From assembly GCA_900314605.1 (NCBI GenBank), contig OMVX01000010.1, forward strand, positions 1 to 61,502: a stretch of 61,502 nt of DNA, read 5' to 3'. The position numbers were made by a program, and so were the translations under genes. Position 1 is the first letter of the stretch; every line of letters starts with the position of its first letter. Of this stretch, positions 28,630 to 38,769 are shown piece after piece. The notes beneath the pieces were generated by a model that saw only the letters and a program-made list of their open reading frames with translations, searched no databases and was not told the origin of the DNA. Source of the stretch: an uncultured Methanobrevibacter sp. (GTDB lineage: Archaea; Methanobacteriota; Methanobacteria; Methanobacteriales; Methanobacteriaceae).

Positions 28630-29089
28630 ACTTATTTAACTTTTTTTTACATAATTGTTTTAGATATTATATGTTCAAATTCATCCTTCTTTACTCCTGA
28701 AAGCACAAATAGTTATCCTTTTGGTCAACTATCTGAACCATTAATATTTGTAATAATACTTCCCAAACATATTTAGAAAACTGTAAACTTAGTAATGGAT
28801 GGAAAAGTACCGGTGCACCTTATATAAAAGCATTTGAAAATTCAATAGTCATGATTGTTAATTCTCCTACATTTTCTTATAATGAGGATTGTATTCAACA
28901 GAATGACGAACCAATGATATTATATAGAGATGATTTTAAAACGACAAATATAATATTCTTATTGATATTACCACTTCTTTAGTAGAATTCTCTGATTGGA
29001 TTAATAACAAAAATCCGGAATATGAAATTATCAATGATACCTTTGTAAAAGGTGATTATATTATTAAATCGAAGACAAACTATTATTAA
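28630..29089 (+). pseudogene. Decayed gene for a membrane-anchored or secreted protein
   Basis: Three consecutive coding-like segments lie in different frames. A hydrophobic leader and SSFFTPESTNSYPFGQLSEP run to about 28752. Then NNTSQTYLENCKLSNGWKST to MILYRDDF run to about 28938. Then NDKYNILIDITTSLVEFSDW run to the TAA at 29089. Restoring a single base near 28752 and a single A in the run at about 28937-28941 joins them into about 150 residues. The leader resembles a signal or anchor helix. The base composition is codon-like, unlike the nearby spacers. No family was recognised. The start is not defined. Confidence 0.6.
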
Positions 29090-29345
29090 ATATGAAATAT
29101 GGTACCTTAATATTACATCAACAAAATAATAAAAATTAAAAAATATCAAAAACATATAAAAAGGAAAAAATATAGCAAGAATTTATAACTGATTAAATTT
29201 AAAAAAAAAGTAATATATAATAAGTAAATCTTAAAAAAAAAGTTGATTATAGTTGTTTACCAAATTTTCATTATAAATCATTTATAAATAGGTATAATAA
29301 AAGTTTAGTATTTACTATAAAAAGATAAAGATAGAAACTATTTTT

Positions 29346-30077
29346 CTAATCTTCATCTGCTTGTTCATCTTCACCAGTTTTCTTTTCAAAAGTGTCAACA
29401 AATTGAACCTTTTCAACATCCATGTTTTCCCAAATATCTTTTGCTATTCTAAATCTTGCAAGGGTAACATCCATATAAGGTTTTTGATCAAAACGGGTAA
29501 TTTCATCTAATTTAATTTTTACAGTATCATCTTCAAAATCCACTTCAGTTTTATCAATATCCATATTTGGATATGCATAATGTAATTGGATCATACTTTT
29601 AACTTTTTCATTATCCCCTTCAACTATTTCAGCAACTTTAACATCATAAGTAAGATTTTTACCAGCTAATTCGTGATTAAAATCAAGTTTTACTCTTCCT
29701 CCACTGACAGTTAAAACTTTAGCATTTTGACCTTCAGAGGTAATTCTCATACCAGGTACAGGTTTTATACCTTGTTTTTTAAATTCTTTCATAGGAACTA
29801 ACTGAATTAAGTTGGAATTTCTTTCTCCAAAACCTTTTTCTGGAGTTACTTTAACTTCTTTTTCATCTCCTTCTTTTAATCCAACAATTGCTTCTTCAAT
29901 AGCAGGTAATAAATGATTTCCACCAACGACTATTGGTATTGGAGCATATTCTTTATTTTCAACAAGAATTCCTGCTTCTTCTGCTACATCTTTATAGGTT
30001 GTATCAAAAACATCTCCAGTTTCATCAATTTTACCTGTAAAATTAATTTTAACAAAATCTCCATTTTCTATTGGCAT
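29346..30077 (-). CDS. FKBP-type peptidyl-prolyl isomerase (SlyD-like, long archaeal form)
   Basis: 243 residues. It speeds cis-trans isomerisation of proline bonds and acts as a folding helper. N-terminal FKBP core: [19 protein letters not shown], then an insert-in-flap region ([18 protein letters not shown]) as in SlyD, and [20 protein letters not shown] closing the core. An extra domain of about 90 residues follows, typical of the long archaeal FKBPs. The start overlaps the end of the upstream nucleotidyltransferase gene by 10 bases, so they form an operon. Ribosome-binding site GGAGA. Confidence 0.93.
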   Translation of the reverse strand: MPIENGDFVKINFTGKIDETGDVFDTTYKDVAEEAGILVENKEYAPIPIVVGGNHLLPAIEEAIVGLKEGDEKEVKVTPEKGFGERNSNLIQLVPMKEFKKQGIKPVPGMRITSEGQNAKVLTVSGGRVKLDFNHELAGKNLTYDVKVAEIVEGDNEKVKSMIQLHYAYPNMDIDKTEVDFEDDTVKIKLDEITRFDQKPYMDVTLARFRIAKDIWENMDVEKVQFVDTFEKKTGEDEQADED

Positions 30078-31198
30078 AATATTAATCTCCTATTAGTTAT
30101 TCTATTTTTAAATTCATTTAATACATCTTCATTTTTATAATCTAAGATGCGTAGAGTATAAGGATATTTTTCAATATAATTGAATATTATATCTTTATTA
30201 ATATTAGCTTCTAATATACTTAAAATCCTATTTTTATAATTTGAAGAAAATCCATAAGAAATAGAATTTGACAATTCTTCTAAGGTCTCAAAAGGATTTA
30301 CTTCACGAATTTCAATTAATTTTGAAGCTAACTTATCATCAAATAAGTTTAAAGAGGATAATTGATCAAAAGATAAATTATTTGCATTGTCCAAAATAGT
30401 TTCCACATCTCGAATCATATGTAATGGTCCATGAGATAATTCCATGTCCCTTTTTAAGATTTTAATAGTTTCATCAGGCATCATATTTTGAACATTAGAA
30501 AAATTATTTTCTTCTACAGCTTTACGTATTAAAGTACCACTTACACCTTCAATTCTAGGAACAAATATAAATTTATCTTTAAAGTCAAAGCCTAATTTTT
30601 TTAAAGATTTTGAAAAAGATACAATTACATAATTATCTTCTTCTAATTTATCTTTCATTATAATTTCATTTGTATCCATATCAATAATTTTATAAGGTTT
30701 AGGTGCAATTCCATGACCTAATCTTATACGATTTAATATATCATCAAAACTTTCAAATGGATTATATCCTCGAGGAATAAAATCAGTGTTTAAAGCCTGA
30801 AAGATCTTACATAAACATAAGGAGTATTGACCTGAACCCATTATACCCATAGGAGGACCTTCAATCACAATATCTGCACCAACATTTACTGCAATTTCGG
30901 CTCTTGAATATCTATGTAATATATAGGGTAGTCCTCTACCACTTCTTTCAAACAATCCGGGGACTATAGCTACAAAAAGACCATTAGGTACTTTTTCTTT
31001 AGCTACTTTCATACAATGAAAATGACCATTATGTAAAGGATTATATTCAGTAAAATCTGCTATTAAAGGCATATGATTATTAGGATTATAATCATCAACT
31101 TCATCAGATAAATTATTAGATTGTGAAACTTTATAATCTTTCAAAAATGTCTTTCTATCATTTAGAATAATATCTTTTACATAATCATTTGAAAGCAT
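30068..31198 (-). CDS. TmcAL-like nucleotidyltransferase
   Basis: 376 residues. The N-terminal HIGH-type nucleotidyltransferase motif is in [17 protein letters not shown] (about 48-64), very close to TmcAL (tRNA-Met cytidine acetate ligase, COG1323), which adenylates acetate to acetylate C34 of elongator tRNA-Met. [13 protein letters not shown] near residue 230 corresponds to the second nucleotide-binding motif. The C-terminal region is helical. The archaeal relatives are uncharacterised and archaea have TmcA-type enzymes, so the substrate is not certain. No ribosome-binding site is visible (possibly leaderless). It overlaps the FKBP gene by 10 bases. Confidence 0.75.
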   Translation of the reverse strand: MLSNDYVKDIILNDRKTFLKDYKVSQSNNLSDEVDDYNPNNHMPLIADFTEYNPLHNGHFHCMKVAKEKVPNGLFVAIVPGLFERSGRGLPYILHRYSRAEIAVNVGADIVIEGPPMGIMGSGQYSLCLCKIFQALNTDFIPRGYNPFESFDDILNRIRLGHGIAPKPYKIIDMDTNEIIMKDKLEEDNYVIVSFSKSLKKLGFDFKDKFIFVPRIEGVSGTLIRKAVEENNFSNVQNMMPDETIKILKRDMELSHGPLHMIRDVETILDNANNLSFDQLSSLNLFDDKLASKLIEIREVNPFETLEELSNSISYGFSSNYKNRILSILEANINKDIIFNYIEKYPYTLRILDYKNEDVLNEFKNRITNRRLILCQ

Positions 31199-31520
31199 AA
31201 TATTATATTATGAAATAATATTTATATAATATTCTATTAAAAGATTATGTTATTTTAAAAAAAACTTAAAGAAAATGTCTATAATTTAAAAAAATAAAAT
31301 TTTAAACAATGACAAATATATTGATTTAAAATAAAAAAATTAAATATTAATATTAAAAAATTAAGAATTATATGCTCTTTATAAGATAAAAATCAGAAAA
31401 AAAAGTTAATTAAAATAAAATTTAACAAATAAAACCAAAGTTATTGCTTAAATTAAATATTTAATTAATAAATTAAATAATATAAAAATAAAAATGATTG
31501 GATAAAAAAAGGTAATATTT
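31199..31520. other. Divergent AT-rich spacer
   Basis: 322 bases between the TmcAL-like gene and pyrC. It must contain both promoters. No reading frame, repeat or RNA structure was recognised. Confidence 0.5.
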
Positions 31521-32786
31521 ATGAATAATCTACTAATTAAAAACTGTAAATTAATAGGTAAATCTGGAGAATACTGTATTAAAATTGAAGATGGAAAAAT
31601 AACAAAGGTTTCAAAACTTAGTGAGCCCTCAGATAAGATTATTGATGTTAAAGGCCAAATCGTTCTACCTGGTTTAATAGATCCTCATGTACATTTTAGA
31701 GACCCTGGTCTAACATATAAAGAAAATATGAAAAGTGGATCTATGGCTTCAGCAAATGGTGGGTTTACAACTGTTATTGATATGCCCAATACAATTCCTA
31801 AAACTAATACATTAAAAGCATACAAAGAAAAATTAGAAATATCCAAAAAGAAAAGTGTAATAAATACATTGATTCATGCAGGAGTAAATACTTTTGAAAA
31901 TATGAATGAAATTGCTAAATTAAATCCAGTATCCTATAAAATATTTACAGATTTAGAAAGTGATAATTCTCTTAATGAAATTTTTTCTAATATTTCAAAA
32001 TTAAAGATGGATAATCCCTTAGTAACAATTCATTGTGAAGATAAAAAGATTGTGGAAGATTCAACAGAAATGATGAAGAATAAAGGAACAAATAAACCTA
32101 TTGACTATGCTTATGCAAGACCTTCTCAAGCAGAAGATACTGCAGTTATGAAAGTCATTAATTTAGCTAAAAAATATAATCTAAAAATACATATTTGTCA
32201 CTTAAGTAGTAAAAAATCTTTAGAAATTATAAAAAATAAAATAGATGATGTGGATATTAGTTATGAATTTACACCACATCACTTACTACTTAATGCAAAT
32301 GCATTTAACGATTATGGAAACATAGTTAAAACCAATCCACCACTCAGATTAGAGGGTGAAAATTTAAGTATTTCTAATGTAAATGAGAGTTCAATTATTG
32401 GAACTGATCATGCACCTCACAGTCTTGATGAGAAAAATAATATTGTTTGGCAATCACCATCAGGTATGCCTAATATTGAAAATATATTAAGTTTAATGTT
32501 AACTGAAGTAAATAATAAAAAATTAGATTTAAGAATCATTCCTAAAATATTATCAGAAAATGCTGCAGAAAGATTTAATTTAAAAGGAAAAGGAAAAATA
32601 GAAAAAGGTTATGATGGAGACTTAACCGTAATAGACCTTAAAAAAGAAGGGCAATTTGATGTTAATAAATTTTATACTAAAGGAAAATACTCAGCATTTG
32701 ATAAAACAAATTATAAAGGTAAAGCAACAATGACTATTGTAAATGGAAAAGTAGTTATGGAAGATAATATAGTTTATGATAATTAA
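31521..32786 (+). CDS. pyrC: Dihydroorotase
   Basis: 421 residues. It closes carbamoyl aspartate to dihydroorotate in pyrimidine synthesis. Amidohydrolase metal motifs are present: DPHVHFRDPGLTYKENM near residue 55, TIHCED in the middle, KIHICHLSS, and GTDHAPHSLDEK toward the C-terminus. Length fits the class-I/bacterial-type archaeal enzyme. The upstream sequence AAAAAAAGGTAA may serve as a weak ribosome-binding site. It converges on the mvh operon. Confidence 0.95.
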   Translation: MNNLLIKNCKLIGKSGEYCIKIEDGKITKVSKLSEPSDKIIDVKGQIVLPGLIDPHVHFRDPGLTYKENMKSGSMASANGGFTTVIDMPNTIPKTNTLKAYKEKLEISKKKSVINTLIHAGVNTFENMNEIAKLNPVSYKIFTDLESDNSLNEIFSNISKLKMDNPLVTIHCEDKKIVEDSTEMMKNKGTNKPIDYAYARPSQAEDTAVMKVINLAKKYNLKIHICHLSSKKSLEIIKNKIDDVDISYEFTPHHLLLNANAFNDYGNIVKTNPPLRLEGENLSISNVNESSIIGTDHAPHSLDEKNNIVWQSPSGMPNIENILSLMLTEVNNKKLDLRIIPKILSENAAERFNLKGKGKIEKGYDGDLTVIDLKKEGQFDVNKFYTKGKYSAFDKTNYKGKATMTIVNGKVVMEDNIVYDN

Positions 32787-32872
32787 AATAATCAAATACT
32801 TATAAATATTATATTTAAAAACAGAAAATTTTTGGAAAATCAAAAAACTGAATAATTTGATTTTAAAAAAAA

Positions 32873-32910
32873 ATTAAAAAAAGAAAAAAAGATAGATGGA
32901 AAATCCATCT
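32873..32910 (-). terminator. Terminator after mvhB
   Basis: On the minus strand AGATGGA (32910-32904), a three-base loop, and TCCATCT (32900-32894) form a 7-bp hairpin followed by U-rich sequence, just beyond the mvhB stop. Confidence 0.75.
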
Positions 32911-32920
32911 AATTATTTGC

Positions 32921-34168
32921 TTATTTCATACACAAACCATCTTTTGGACATGCATCAACACATTGACCACAAAGGGTACAGAAACCAACAACAGGTAAGT
33001 TGCCGTCTTCTTTAAATTTCAACATGTCATATGGACAAGCAGAGATACAATCTCCACATTCATCACATTTAGATGGGTTAGCAGAAATCCTATTTCTCAT
33101 TACAGTCTCATCACCAATGGTTACTTCAAATTCATCTAAAATTAAAGCATCATTAGGACAAGCTGCTGCACATGCACCACATCTAGCACACATAGTAAAT
33201 GATGGTTTATCATTACTTTCTACTTGTTCTGGTAATTTCATACCAGTTTTACTAACTACACGAATAGCTTCAGTAGGACAAGCAATAGCACATGCTCCTG
33301 TGAAATCACATTTTTCAGCATCTCTAGAAATACCTAAAGCATCAGCAGGGGATGCTTCACCATATTCAACATCTAAAGAAATTGCATCAACAGGACATAA
33401 TTGTTCACATAAACTACATGCTGCACAAACAGCAGGAAGTTTTACAGACAAAGTAGTTCCTTTACTTTCAATGAAATCTCCAGGACATGCTTCAACACAA
33501 GTGTTACATCCAAGACAAGTACTTTCATTGAGAGTGAAAGATTTAATTTCTTTAGAACGTTTGGAAGGATACCTGTTTTCAGAAATAAATACTGCATTCC
33601 AAGGACAAGTTTGAGCACATACAGCACATTTAATACATTTGGTTTCATCAATTGAAATTGAATCACCAATTTTATCTAATGTGATTGCTTCAGCAGGACA
33701 CTCAGAAACACAAGTTCCACATCCAACACAATCTTGGATAAATATAGGTCCAGTAATTTCAATATCTCTAACTTCAGGTTCAATTAAACCTGGAATACCA
33801 ATAACATCCATTGGACAGATTTCTACACATTGTTTACACATTACACAGAAACCTTCAATAGGCATGTTTTTAGCATCTTTTAATTCAAGAGTTTTAGGTG
33901 GACAAACATCCATACATTTAGGTTCTCCACCACATTTATCACAGAGGGCTGGATTATATGATATTCTGACTTGTGTATTACCTTCATCATCAACAGCTAC
34001 TTCATCGACTGTTAGTGCACCATTTGGACAAATTTCAGCACATTTAGGTTCTCCACCACAAGTATCACAGAAAACAATTTGTTTTTCTCCTACTTGAATA
34101 GCAGATGAAGGACATGTACCTTCACAAGCTCCACATTTGATGCAGTCGTCTTGATTGACTACTATCAT
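32921..34168 (-). CDS. mvhB: Polyferredoxin MvhB
   Basis: 415 residues with twelve ferredoxin-type Cys motifs in six tandem two-cluster units, the normal count for the F420-nonreducing hydrogenase polyferredoxin. It is an electron-carrier store linked to Mvh hydrogenase and heterodisulfide reductase or formylmethanofuran dehydrogenase. Eleven motifs carry all four cysteines (two with a longer CxxCx5C form). The ninth reads CDFTGACAIACP, where T290 stands in place of the second cysteine. It is the last gene of mvhDGAB, 12 bp after mvhA, with ribosome-binding site GAGGTG. Confidence 0.95.
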   Translation of the reverse strand: MIVVNQDDCIKCGACEGTCPSSAIQVGEKQIVFCDTCGGEPKCAEICPNGALTVDEVAVDDEGNTQVRISYNPALCDKCGGEPKCMDVCPPKTLELKDAKNMPIEGFCVMCKQCVEICPMDVIGIPGLIEPEVRDIEITGPIFIQDCVGCGTCVSECPAEAITLDKIGDSISIDETKCIKCAVCAQTCPWNAVFISENRYPSKRSKEIKSFTLNESTCLGCNTCVEACPGDFIESKGTTLSVKLPAVCAACSLCEQLCPVDAISLDVEYGEASPADALGISRDAEKCDFTGACAIACPTEAIRVVSKTGMKLPEQVESNDKPSFTMCARCGACAAACPNDALILDEFEVTIGDETVMRNRISANPSKCDECGDCISACPYDMLKFKEDGNLPVVGFCTLCGQCVDACPKDGLCMK

Positions 34169-34180
34169 ATATTCACACCT

Positions 34181-35605
34181 CTAGATTTTTTTAACTAAAT
34201 TACCGTCACTATCAATAACTTCTAAAGTTGAAAGTCTCATTTGACTATCCATACTGTGAGTAGCACAGGATAAACATGGGTCGTATGCTCTGATAACCAT
34301 TTCCATTAAGTTGAAAATTGAATCATCTACTTCTACACCAGGTTTAATGTGGTTTCTAGCTACTTGATCAATACCCATTTCCATAGCAGGGTTGTTTTGA
34401 ATAGTTGCAACAACAATATTTGCTTTAGTAACTAAACCTTTATCATCAGTTGCATAATGGTGGATTAAAGTACCACGAGGAGCTTCTACAATACCTGCAC
34501 CTTCTCCAGCAGTTAATTCTAATTCATCAGGGAATTTTTTACCAGATAAATCTTCTTCTAATGCATTAGCTGCACATTCTGCGGAAGCTAAGATTTCAAT
34601 AAGTCTAGCCCAATGGAATAATAAAGTTTCTTGAGCATATCCGAAAGTGTCACGGAATTCTTTTAATCTTTCTTGTGCAAGAGGAGCTTCTTTAGGCATG
34701 CTGTCACAAACATTTATCCTTGATAAAGGAGCAACTCTGTAAATACCTTCAGGGTAGCCTAATTCTTTAATGTAAGGGAATTTTAACCAGGAGTAAGGTT
34801 TTACGTGTTCTGCAACAATGTTTTGATATTCTAAATTGTTGTATTCGTATTCAATATCTCCTTCTTTACCACAAATTCTTACATTACCATTGTAAACATC
34901 CCATACACCATCTTTAACTAAACCACAGTGACGGGTAGGAGCAAAATTACCTAAATCTTTAACTAAATCAATATTTTCTTCAAAAATAGGAATAGCTAAA
35001 TCTAAAGTAGCTTGTGCTAATTCAACATTGTCTTGTGCTCTTTTTAATAATTCTTTTTGTTTATCATCAGATAACTCAGTAGAGATTCCACCAGGAGTAG
35101 ATGAAGTAGGGTGAATAGGACGACCACCTATTTCTCTTACCATTTCCAAACCGTTTCTTCTCATATTAATTGCTTGTAAAGCAAGTTCTGGTTGATCTTT
35201 AATAATTTGGAAAACATTTCTAGTTTTCCTGTTTGCATTAGGAATGATTAAATCAGGAGCTGAAAGGAAGTAGAATGAAAGTGCGTGTGAGTGCATATAT
35301 GAACCCCAGTTCATAATTTCTCTCATTCTGTAAGCAGTAGGTAAGATTTCATCATCATCAAATCCGTAAATTTGATCAACAGCTTTAGCTGCAGCTAAAT
35401 GGTGTTGTACATCACAGATACCACAAATCCTAGGTACTAAACGTGGTAATTCTTCTGCTGGCCTACCTTGTAAAAATTTCTCAAATCCTCTAAATTCCAT
35501 AACATGTAATCTAGTTTCATCAACATTACCTGCATCATCTAAAAGAACGGTAATTTTTGCGTGACCTTCAATACGAGTTACAGGTTCCATAGTTAGTTTT
35601 GCCAT
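34181..35605 (-). CDS. mvhA: F420-nonreducing [NiFe] hydrogenase large subunit
   Basis: 474 residues. It holds the [NiFe] active site that splits H2. The four Ni-binding cysteines are in [11 protein letters not shown] near the N-terminus and DPCLSCATH near the C-terminus. About 24 residues follow that histidine and would be removed by the maturation protease. Ribosome-binding site GGAGGC. The gene is one base after mvhG, so translation is probably coupled. Confidence 0.97.
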   Translation of the reverse strand: MAKLTMEPVTRIEGHAKITVLLDDAGNVDETRLHVMEFRGFEKFLQGRPAEELPRLVPRICGICDVQHHLAAAKAVDQIYGFDDDEILPTAYRMREIMNWGSYMHSHALSFYFLSAPDLIIPNANRKTRNVFQIIKDQPELALQAINMRRNGLEMVREIGGRPIHPTSSTPGGISTELSDDKQKELLKRAQDNVELAQATLDLAIPIFEENIDLVKDLGNFAPTRHCGLVKDGVWDVYNGNVRICGKEGDIEYEYNNLEYQNIVAEHVKPYSWLKFPYIKELGYPEGIYRVAPLSRINVCDSMPKEAPLAQERLKEFRDTFGYAQETLLFHWARLIEILASAECAANALEEDLSGKKFPDELELTAGEGAGIVEAPRGTLIHHYATDDKGLVTKANIVVATIQNNPAMEMGIDQVARNHIKPGVEVDDSIFNLMEMVIRAYDPCLSCATHSMDSQMRLSTLEVIDSDGNLVKKI

Positions 35606-35606
35606 T

Positions 35607-36533
35607 CTATTTGCCTCCTTTTTGCATTTTCATCGGTACTAAAGCAGCTGGTAAAGTGTAAGAATAGAAAGTACCAACTAAATCATCTAATTGTCCTGCA
35701 ACTTCTTCAGGATCAACAGTTTTATCATCACCGACACGGTAATCTGAAGCAATAGCACTAATCATTTTTGCTCCAGCATCAACGATTTTTGCAGTAGGTC
35801 CGTAACATCCTCTACATGGGATAGCTATACCTGGACATTCAGCACCACATAATGATACTGTTGCAGGTCCTAAACATACTAAACCTTGTGCAATTAAACA
35901 TAAATCATCTTCAGGTTTACCAACTTCCATTTGTCTTTTAACAAAGTCCATAGCTAAACCTTCAGGTGGTTTTTCTCTAGGACAAACTTCACATAAGTTT
36001 GTAGTAGGTAACTCAATAGTACCTCCTTTAAGTAAAGTTAATACAGCTTCTGCAATAACATCAGATCTTGGAGGGCAACCAGGAATAATTAAATCTACAT
36101 CAATAGCTTGTGGTAATGATCTTACCCTATTTTCTAAATGAGGTACTTCTTCATTAGGAATAAGTCCTTCATCATTAGGAGTAGATACTGAGTTAATATA
36201 TGCTTCAGTAGTTAATTCGTCTACAGTGTGTAAGTTTCCAAGACCTGGAATACCACCATATACAGCACAAGTACCGAATGCAATAACTAAATTAGATTTT
36301 TCTCTTAATAATTCAGCTAATTCTCTGTTTTCATCATTTCTGATTCCACCTTCAATGATACAAACATCTAATTCAGGAATTTCATCATATTTTGTATCAC
36401 ATAAAACTGGACTGAATTCGAAATCAGCTAATTCTAAAATATCAATTAATGATTCGTGGAAATCTGCAATTGCTAAGTGACAACCTGAACATCCACCTAA
36501 CCACATGGTTCCAATTTTAATTTTATCTGCCAT
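35607..36533 (-). CDS. mvhG: F420-nonreducing hydrogenase small subunit
   Basis: 308 residues. It carries three Fe-S clusters that pass electrons from the NiFe site. The proximal-cluster cysteines are in [10 protein letters not shown] at the N-terminus and PGCPPRSDV, and others in [10 protein letters not shown] and [18 protein letters not shown]. There is no twin-arginine leader, so the enzyme stays in the cytoplasm. It sits between mvhD and mvhA. Confidence 0.97.
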   Translation of the reverse strand: MADKIKIGTMWLGGCSGCHLAIADFHESLIDILELADFEFSPVLCDTKYDEIPELDVCIIEGGIRNDENRELAELLREKSNLVIAFGTCAVYGGIPGLGNLHTVDELTTEAYINSVSTPNDEGLIPNEEVPHLENRVRSLPQAIDVDLIIPGCPPRSDVIAEAVLTLLKGGTIELPTTNLCEVCPREKPPEGLAMDFVKRQMEVGKPEDDLCLIAQGLVCLGPATVSLCGAECPGIAIPCRGCYGPTAKIVDAGAKMISAIASDYRVGDDKTVDPEEVAGQLDDLVGTFYSYTLPAALVPMKMQKGGK

Positions 36534-36547
36534 TATATTTCCTCCAC

Positions 36548-36967
36548 TTAAGCCTCAATTTGTTCTTTTAAAGGTGAAGGTCCTAAATCTTTAATTTTAG
36601 CAACCATCATTCTTACAGTGTTCGCGAATTTTTCACCTTCAGATGCGGAAATCCAATCGTGGTATAATCTTTCTCTTTCAATACCTAATTCTTCAATTAA
36701 GTTGTAAATTATTCTCATTCTTCTGTCTAATTTATAGTTTCCTGCATCATAGTGACAATCACCCATGTGACAACCTGCTACAATTACACCATCAGCACCT
36801 TCTCTAAATGCTTTTAATACAAATTGTGGGTCGATCCTACCAGAACACATTACACGAATAACCCTTATGTTAGGTGGGTATTGCATCCTAGCAGTACCAG
36901 CAGTATCTGCTCCTCCATAGGAACACCAGTTGCAACAAAACATTACAATTTTTACTTCTTCTGCCAT
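36548..36967 (-). CDS. mvhD: F420-nonreducing hydrogenase iron-sulfur subunit D
   Basis: 139 residues. It carries a [2Fe-2S] cluster and connects the hydrogenase to HdrA in the electron-bifurcating complex. Cysteines are in [18 protein letters not shown] and [13 protein letters not shown]. It is the first gene of mvhDGAB, with a long leader upstream. The protein is the normal size of the stand-alone MvhD family. It is on the same strand as the sufBC genes that lie upstream beyond a 545-bp gap. Confidence 0.97.
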   Translation of the reverse strand: MAEEVKIVMFCCNWCSYGGADTAGTARMQYPPNIRVIRVMCSGRIDPQFVLKAFREGADGVIVAGCHMGDCHYDAGNYKLDRRMRIIYNLIEELGIERERLYHDWISASEGEKFANTVRMMVAKIKDLGPSPLKEQIEA

Positions 36968-37512
36968 AGAGTTTAACCTCCTCTACTATTAAATTTTTTT
37001 CAAAATATCTCTTTAAAAATTTAAAGAAGATATTTGATTTTTTCTTTTATTAAAACGTTTTAATTAATGAAATATTTTAAAAAAATTTTTTTAAAAAAAA
37101 CCGAAAATATATTCATTAATACTTTTTTTGTACCTCAATGAGCTAGCTCAGCTTTACATTAATGTACTAATAAAATATTACTTCAAGATTTAATATAAAG
37201 GTTACTTGGAAATTAAAATCGAAATCTTTAAATATAATAAAAAGATTTTTAGGTATACCAAAATATAATTAAAAGGTTTTAAAATCCCTGTTAATAAAAT
37301 AAGTAATAAAATGAGAATATAATTTAAAAAAAATCCATAAAAAAGATAAAAATAAAAAATCAAAATAATAAAATTAATTCATTAAGATACGAAGTAAAAA
37401 TATAATAAATAAAAAAATTCCTAAAAAAGTAATAAGAAAATTAAATTAAAATTAAATGAATAAATCAATGTTTGAAAATAAATAAAAAAAATTAAATAAA
37501 GAAAAAAGGTAA
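36968..37512. other. Long spacer and mvh leader region
   Basis: 545 bases between sufB and mvhD without a reading frame. The proximal part holds the presumed mvh promoter and two palindromes (separate entry); the distal part has T-rich tracts on the minus strand after the sufB stop that could end its transcript. Confidence 0.6.
37139..37200 (-). promoter_or_regulatory. Presumed mvh promoter and twin palindromes in its leader
   Basis: On the minus strand CTTTATATTA (37200-37191) is a good archaeal TATA box. About 25 bases further is the expected transcription start (near 37168). Just downstream lie two perfect 12-bp palindromes, TACATTAATGTA (37155-37166) and TGAGCTAGCTCA (37139-37150), separated by four bases. 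They would be in a leader of about 200 bases, as operator-like sites or hairpins. Promoter position is inferred, not measured. Confidence 0.55.
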
Positions 37513-38769
37513 TTACATACCTTTAACACTCATATCAATCATTTTTTTAGTATAATCTGCAAGAATAGGTGGAAGACCAGTAATATCCATGTTTAAAAAT
37601 CCTCTAACTATCATAGAAGCTGCTTCTTCTTCACTGAATCCTCGAGAAGTAAGATAATAAATTTCATCTTCATCTATTTTACCAACAGCTGCTTCATGTG
37701 AAAGTTCTAAACCTGTAGAATTAGCTTCCAAAATTGGAACTGCATAAATAGAAGAATCATCAGATAAAACTAAACCATTACATTCTACATGACCTTTAAC
37801 TTCTTGTTTATCTCCTTTGATATGTCCTCTTGCAAATATTTGAGCAGAATCATTAGCAACAGCACGAGAAATAGCTTCAGCAGAACTATTATGACCTGTA
37901 AGAACAGCACGAGAACCCATATCTATATTAGAAGTTTTCTGTCCAGACATAATACTCTGGAAAAGAGCCTTAGAATTAACACCTTCACAATAGGTAGTAG
38001 GGTATGATTGTATGGAATTAACAGGACTAGTTAAAATATAATTGTTAATATAAGTAGAATTATCTGCCTGTTTAATAGCTGTTCTTGGACGAACCTCAAC
38101 TTGTTCAGCCCAATTATGAACCATAGTGAAAGTAATTTTAGAACCTGGTTTAAGATAAATTTCACTAACACCTACATGAAGTGCAGAAGAAATATCCTCT
38201 CCAGTTGCACAACCGGTAATTAGATGTAATTCAGAATTTTCCTCAGCAATAATGATATTGTGAGCGGTTTGCATAATATCAGTATCTGCAATAAACATAC
38301 AAGCTTGAACAGGGAAAAATTCCTTAGTTCCAGGTTTACTTCTTACAAAATAACCACTAAAAGTCCCATCTTCTTTTTCTTTAAGAGCAGCCTCAGCAGT
38401 ATATTTATCTGCATCTGGTTTTACAGCATTCCATAAATAATTTTCTAACCAATCATATTTCTCTAAAGCAACACCTGTATTCATTAATTCAATATTATCA
38501 GATAATTCAGATGTGAAAATATTACTCTGGTCCATTTGAAGAAAAGAACCTGCTCTATCACTTTCATCAGAATCGACTCCAACAGAAAGTAGAGTATTTT
38601 GATCTTTTTTAGACAAATCATTTAAATCATCAATTACATCAATAGCATTTACTTCTTCAGATGAAAAATTCTCAATAGTAATATCTGTACCTAATGCTGC
38701 TTTTTTATCTTTTGCATTTTCTGCATCTTCATAAACATTGCGCACACTTAACACATCCTGTAAAACCAT
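37513..38769 (-). CDS. sufB: SufB-type Fe-S cluster assembly scaffold protein
   Basis: 418 residues. A SufB/SufD beta-helix scaffold that with the SufC ATPase builds Fe-S clusters, needed in bulk for the hydrogenase and polyferredoxin proteins here. Blocks seen: MIVRGFLNMDITGLPPILAD at the C-terminus, SRAVLTGHNSSAEAISRAV, and EDEIYYLTSRGFSEEEAASM. There is no separate SufD gene, so this is the archaeal SufBC minimal system. The start at 38769 overlaps sufC by 41 bases and lacks a clear ribosome-binding site; later in-frame GTG codons at positions 6 and 9 are alternatives. Confidence 0.92.
   Translation of the reverse strand: MVLQDVLSVRNVYEDAENAKDKKAALGTDITIENFSSEEVNAIDVIDDLNDLSKKDQNTLLSVGVDSDESDRAGSFLQMDQSNIFTSELSDNIELMNTGVALEKYDWLENYLWNAVKPDADKYTAEAALKEKEDGTFSGYFVRSKPGTKEFFPVQACMFIADTDIMQTAHNIIIAEENSELHLITGCATGEDISSALHVGVSEIYLKPGSKITFTMVHNWAEQVEVRPRTAIKQADNSTYINNYILTSPVNSIQSYPTTYCEGVNSKALFQSIMSGQKTSNIDMGSRAVLTGHNSSAEAISRAVANDSAQIFARGHIKGDKQEVKGHVECNGLVLSDDSSIYAVPILEANSTGLELSHEAAVGKIDEDEIYYLTSRGFSEEEAASMIVRGFLNMDITGLPPILADYTKKMIDMSVKGM

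Noticed and set aside
28504-28776. 90-residue plus-strand frame overlapping the end of the B-box-like gene
   Set aside because: Its first part overlaps the previous gene in another frame. Only the last part is coding-like and belongs to the decayed gene described at 28630-29089.
33000-34097. Long plus-strand frames opposite mvhB
   Set aside because: They are antisense shadows of a Cys-repeat gene; the minus strand carries twelve ferredoxin motifs and a ribosome-binding site.
34181-34260. Readthrough or truncation at the MvhA end
   Set aside because: The residues after DPCLSCATH are the normal cleaved C-terminal peptide of [NiFe] hydrogenases.
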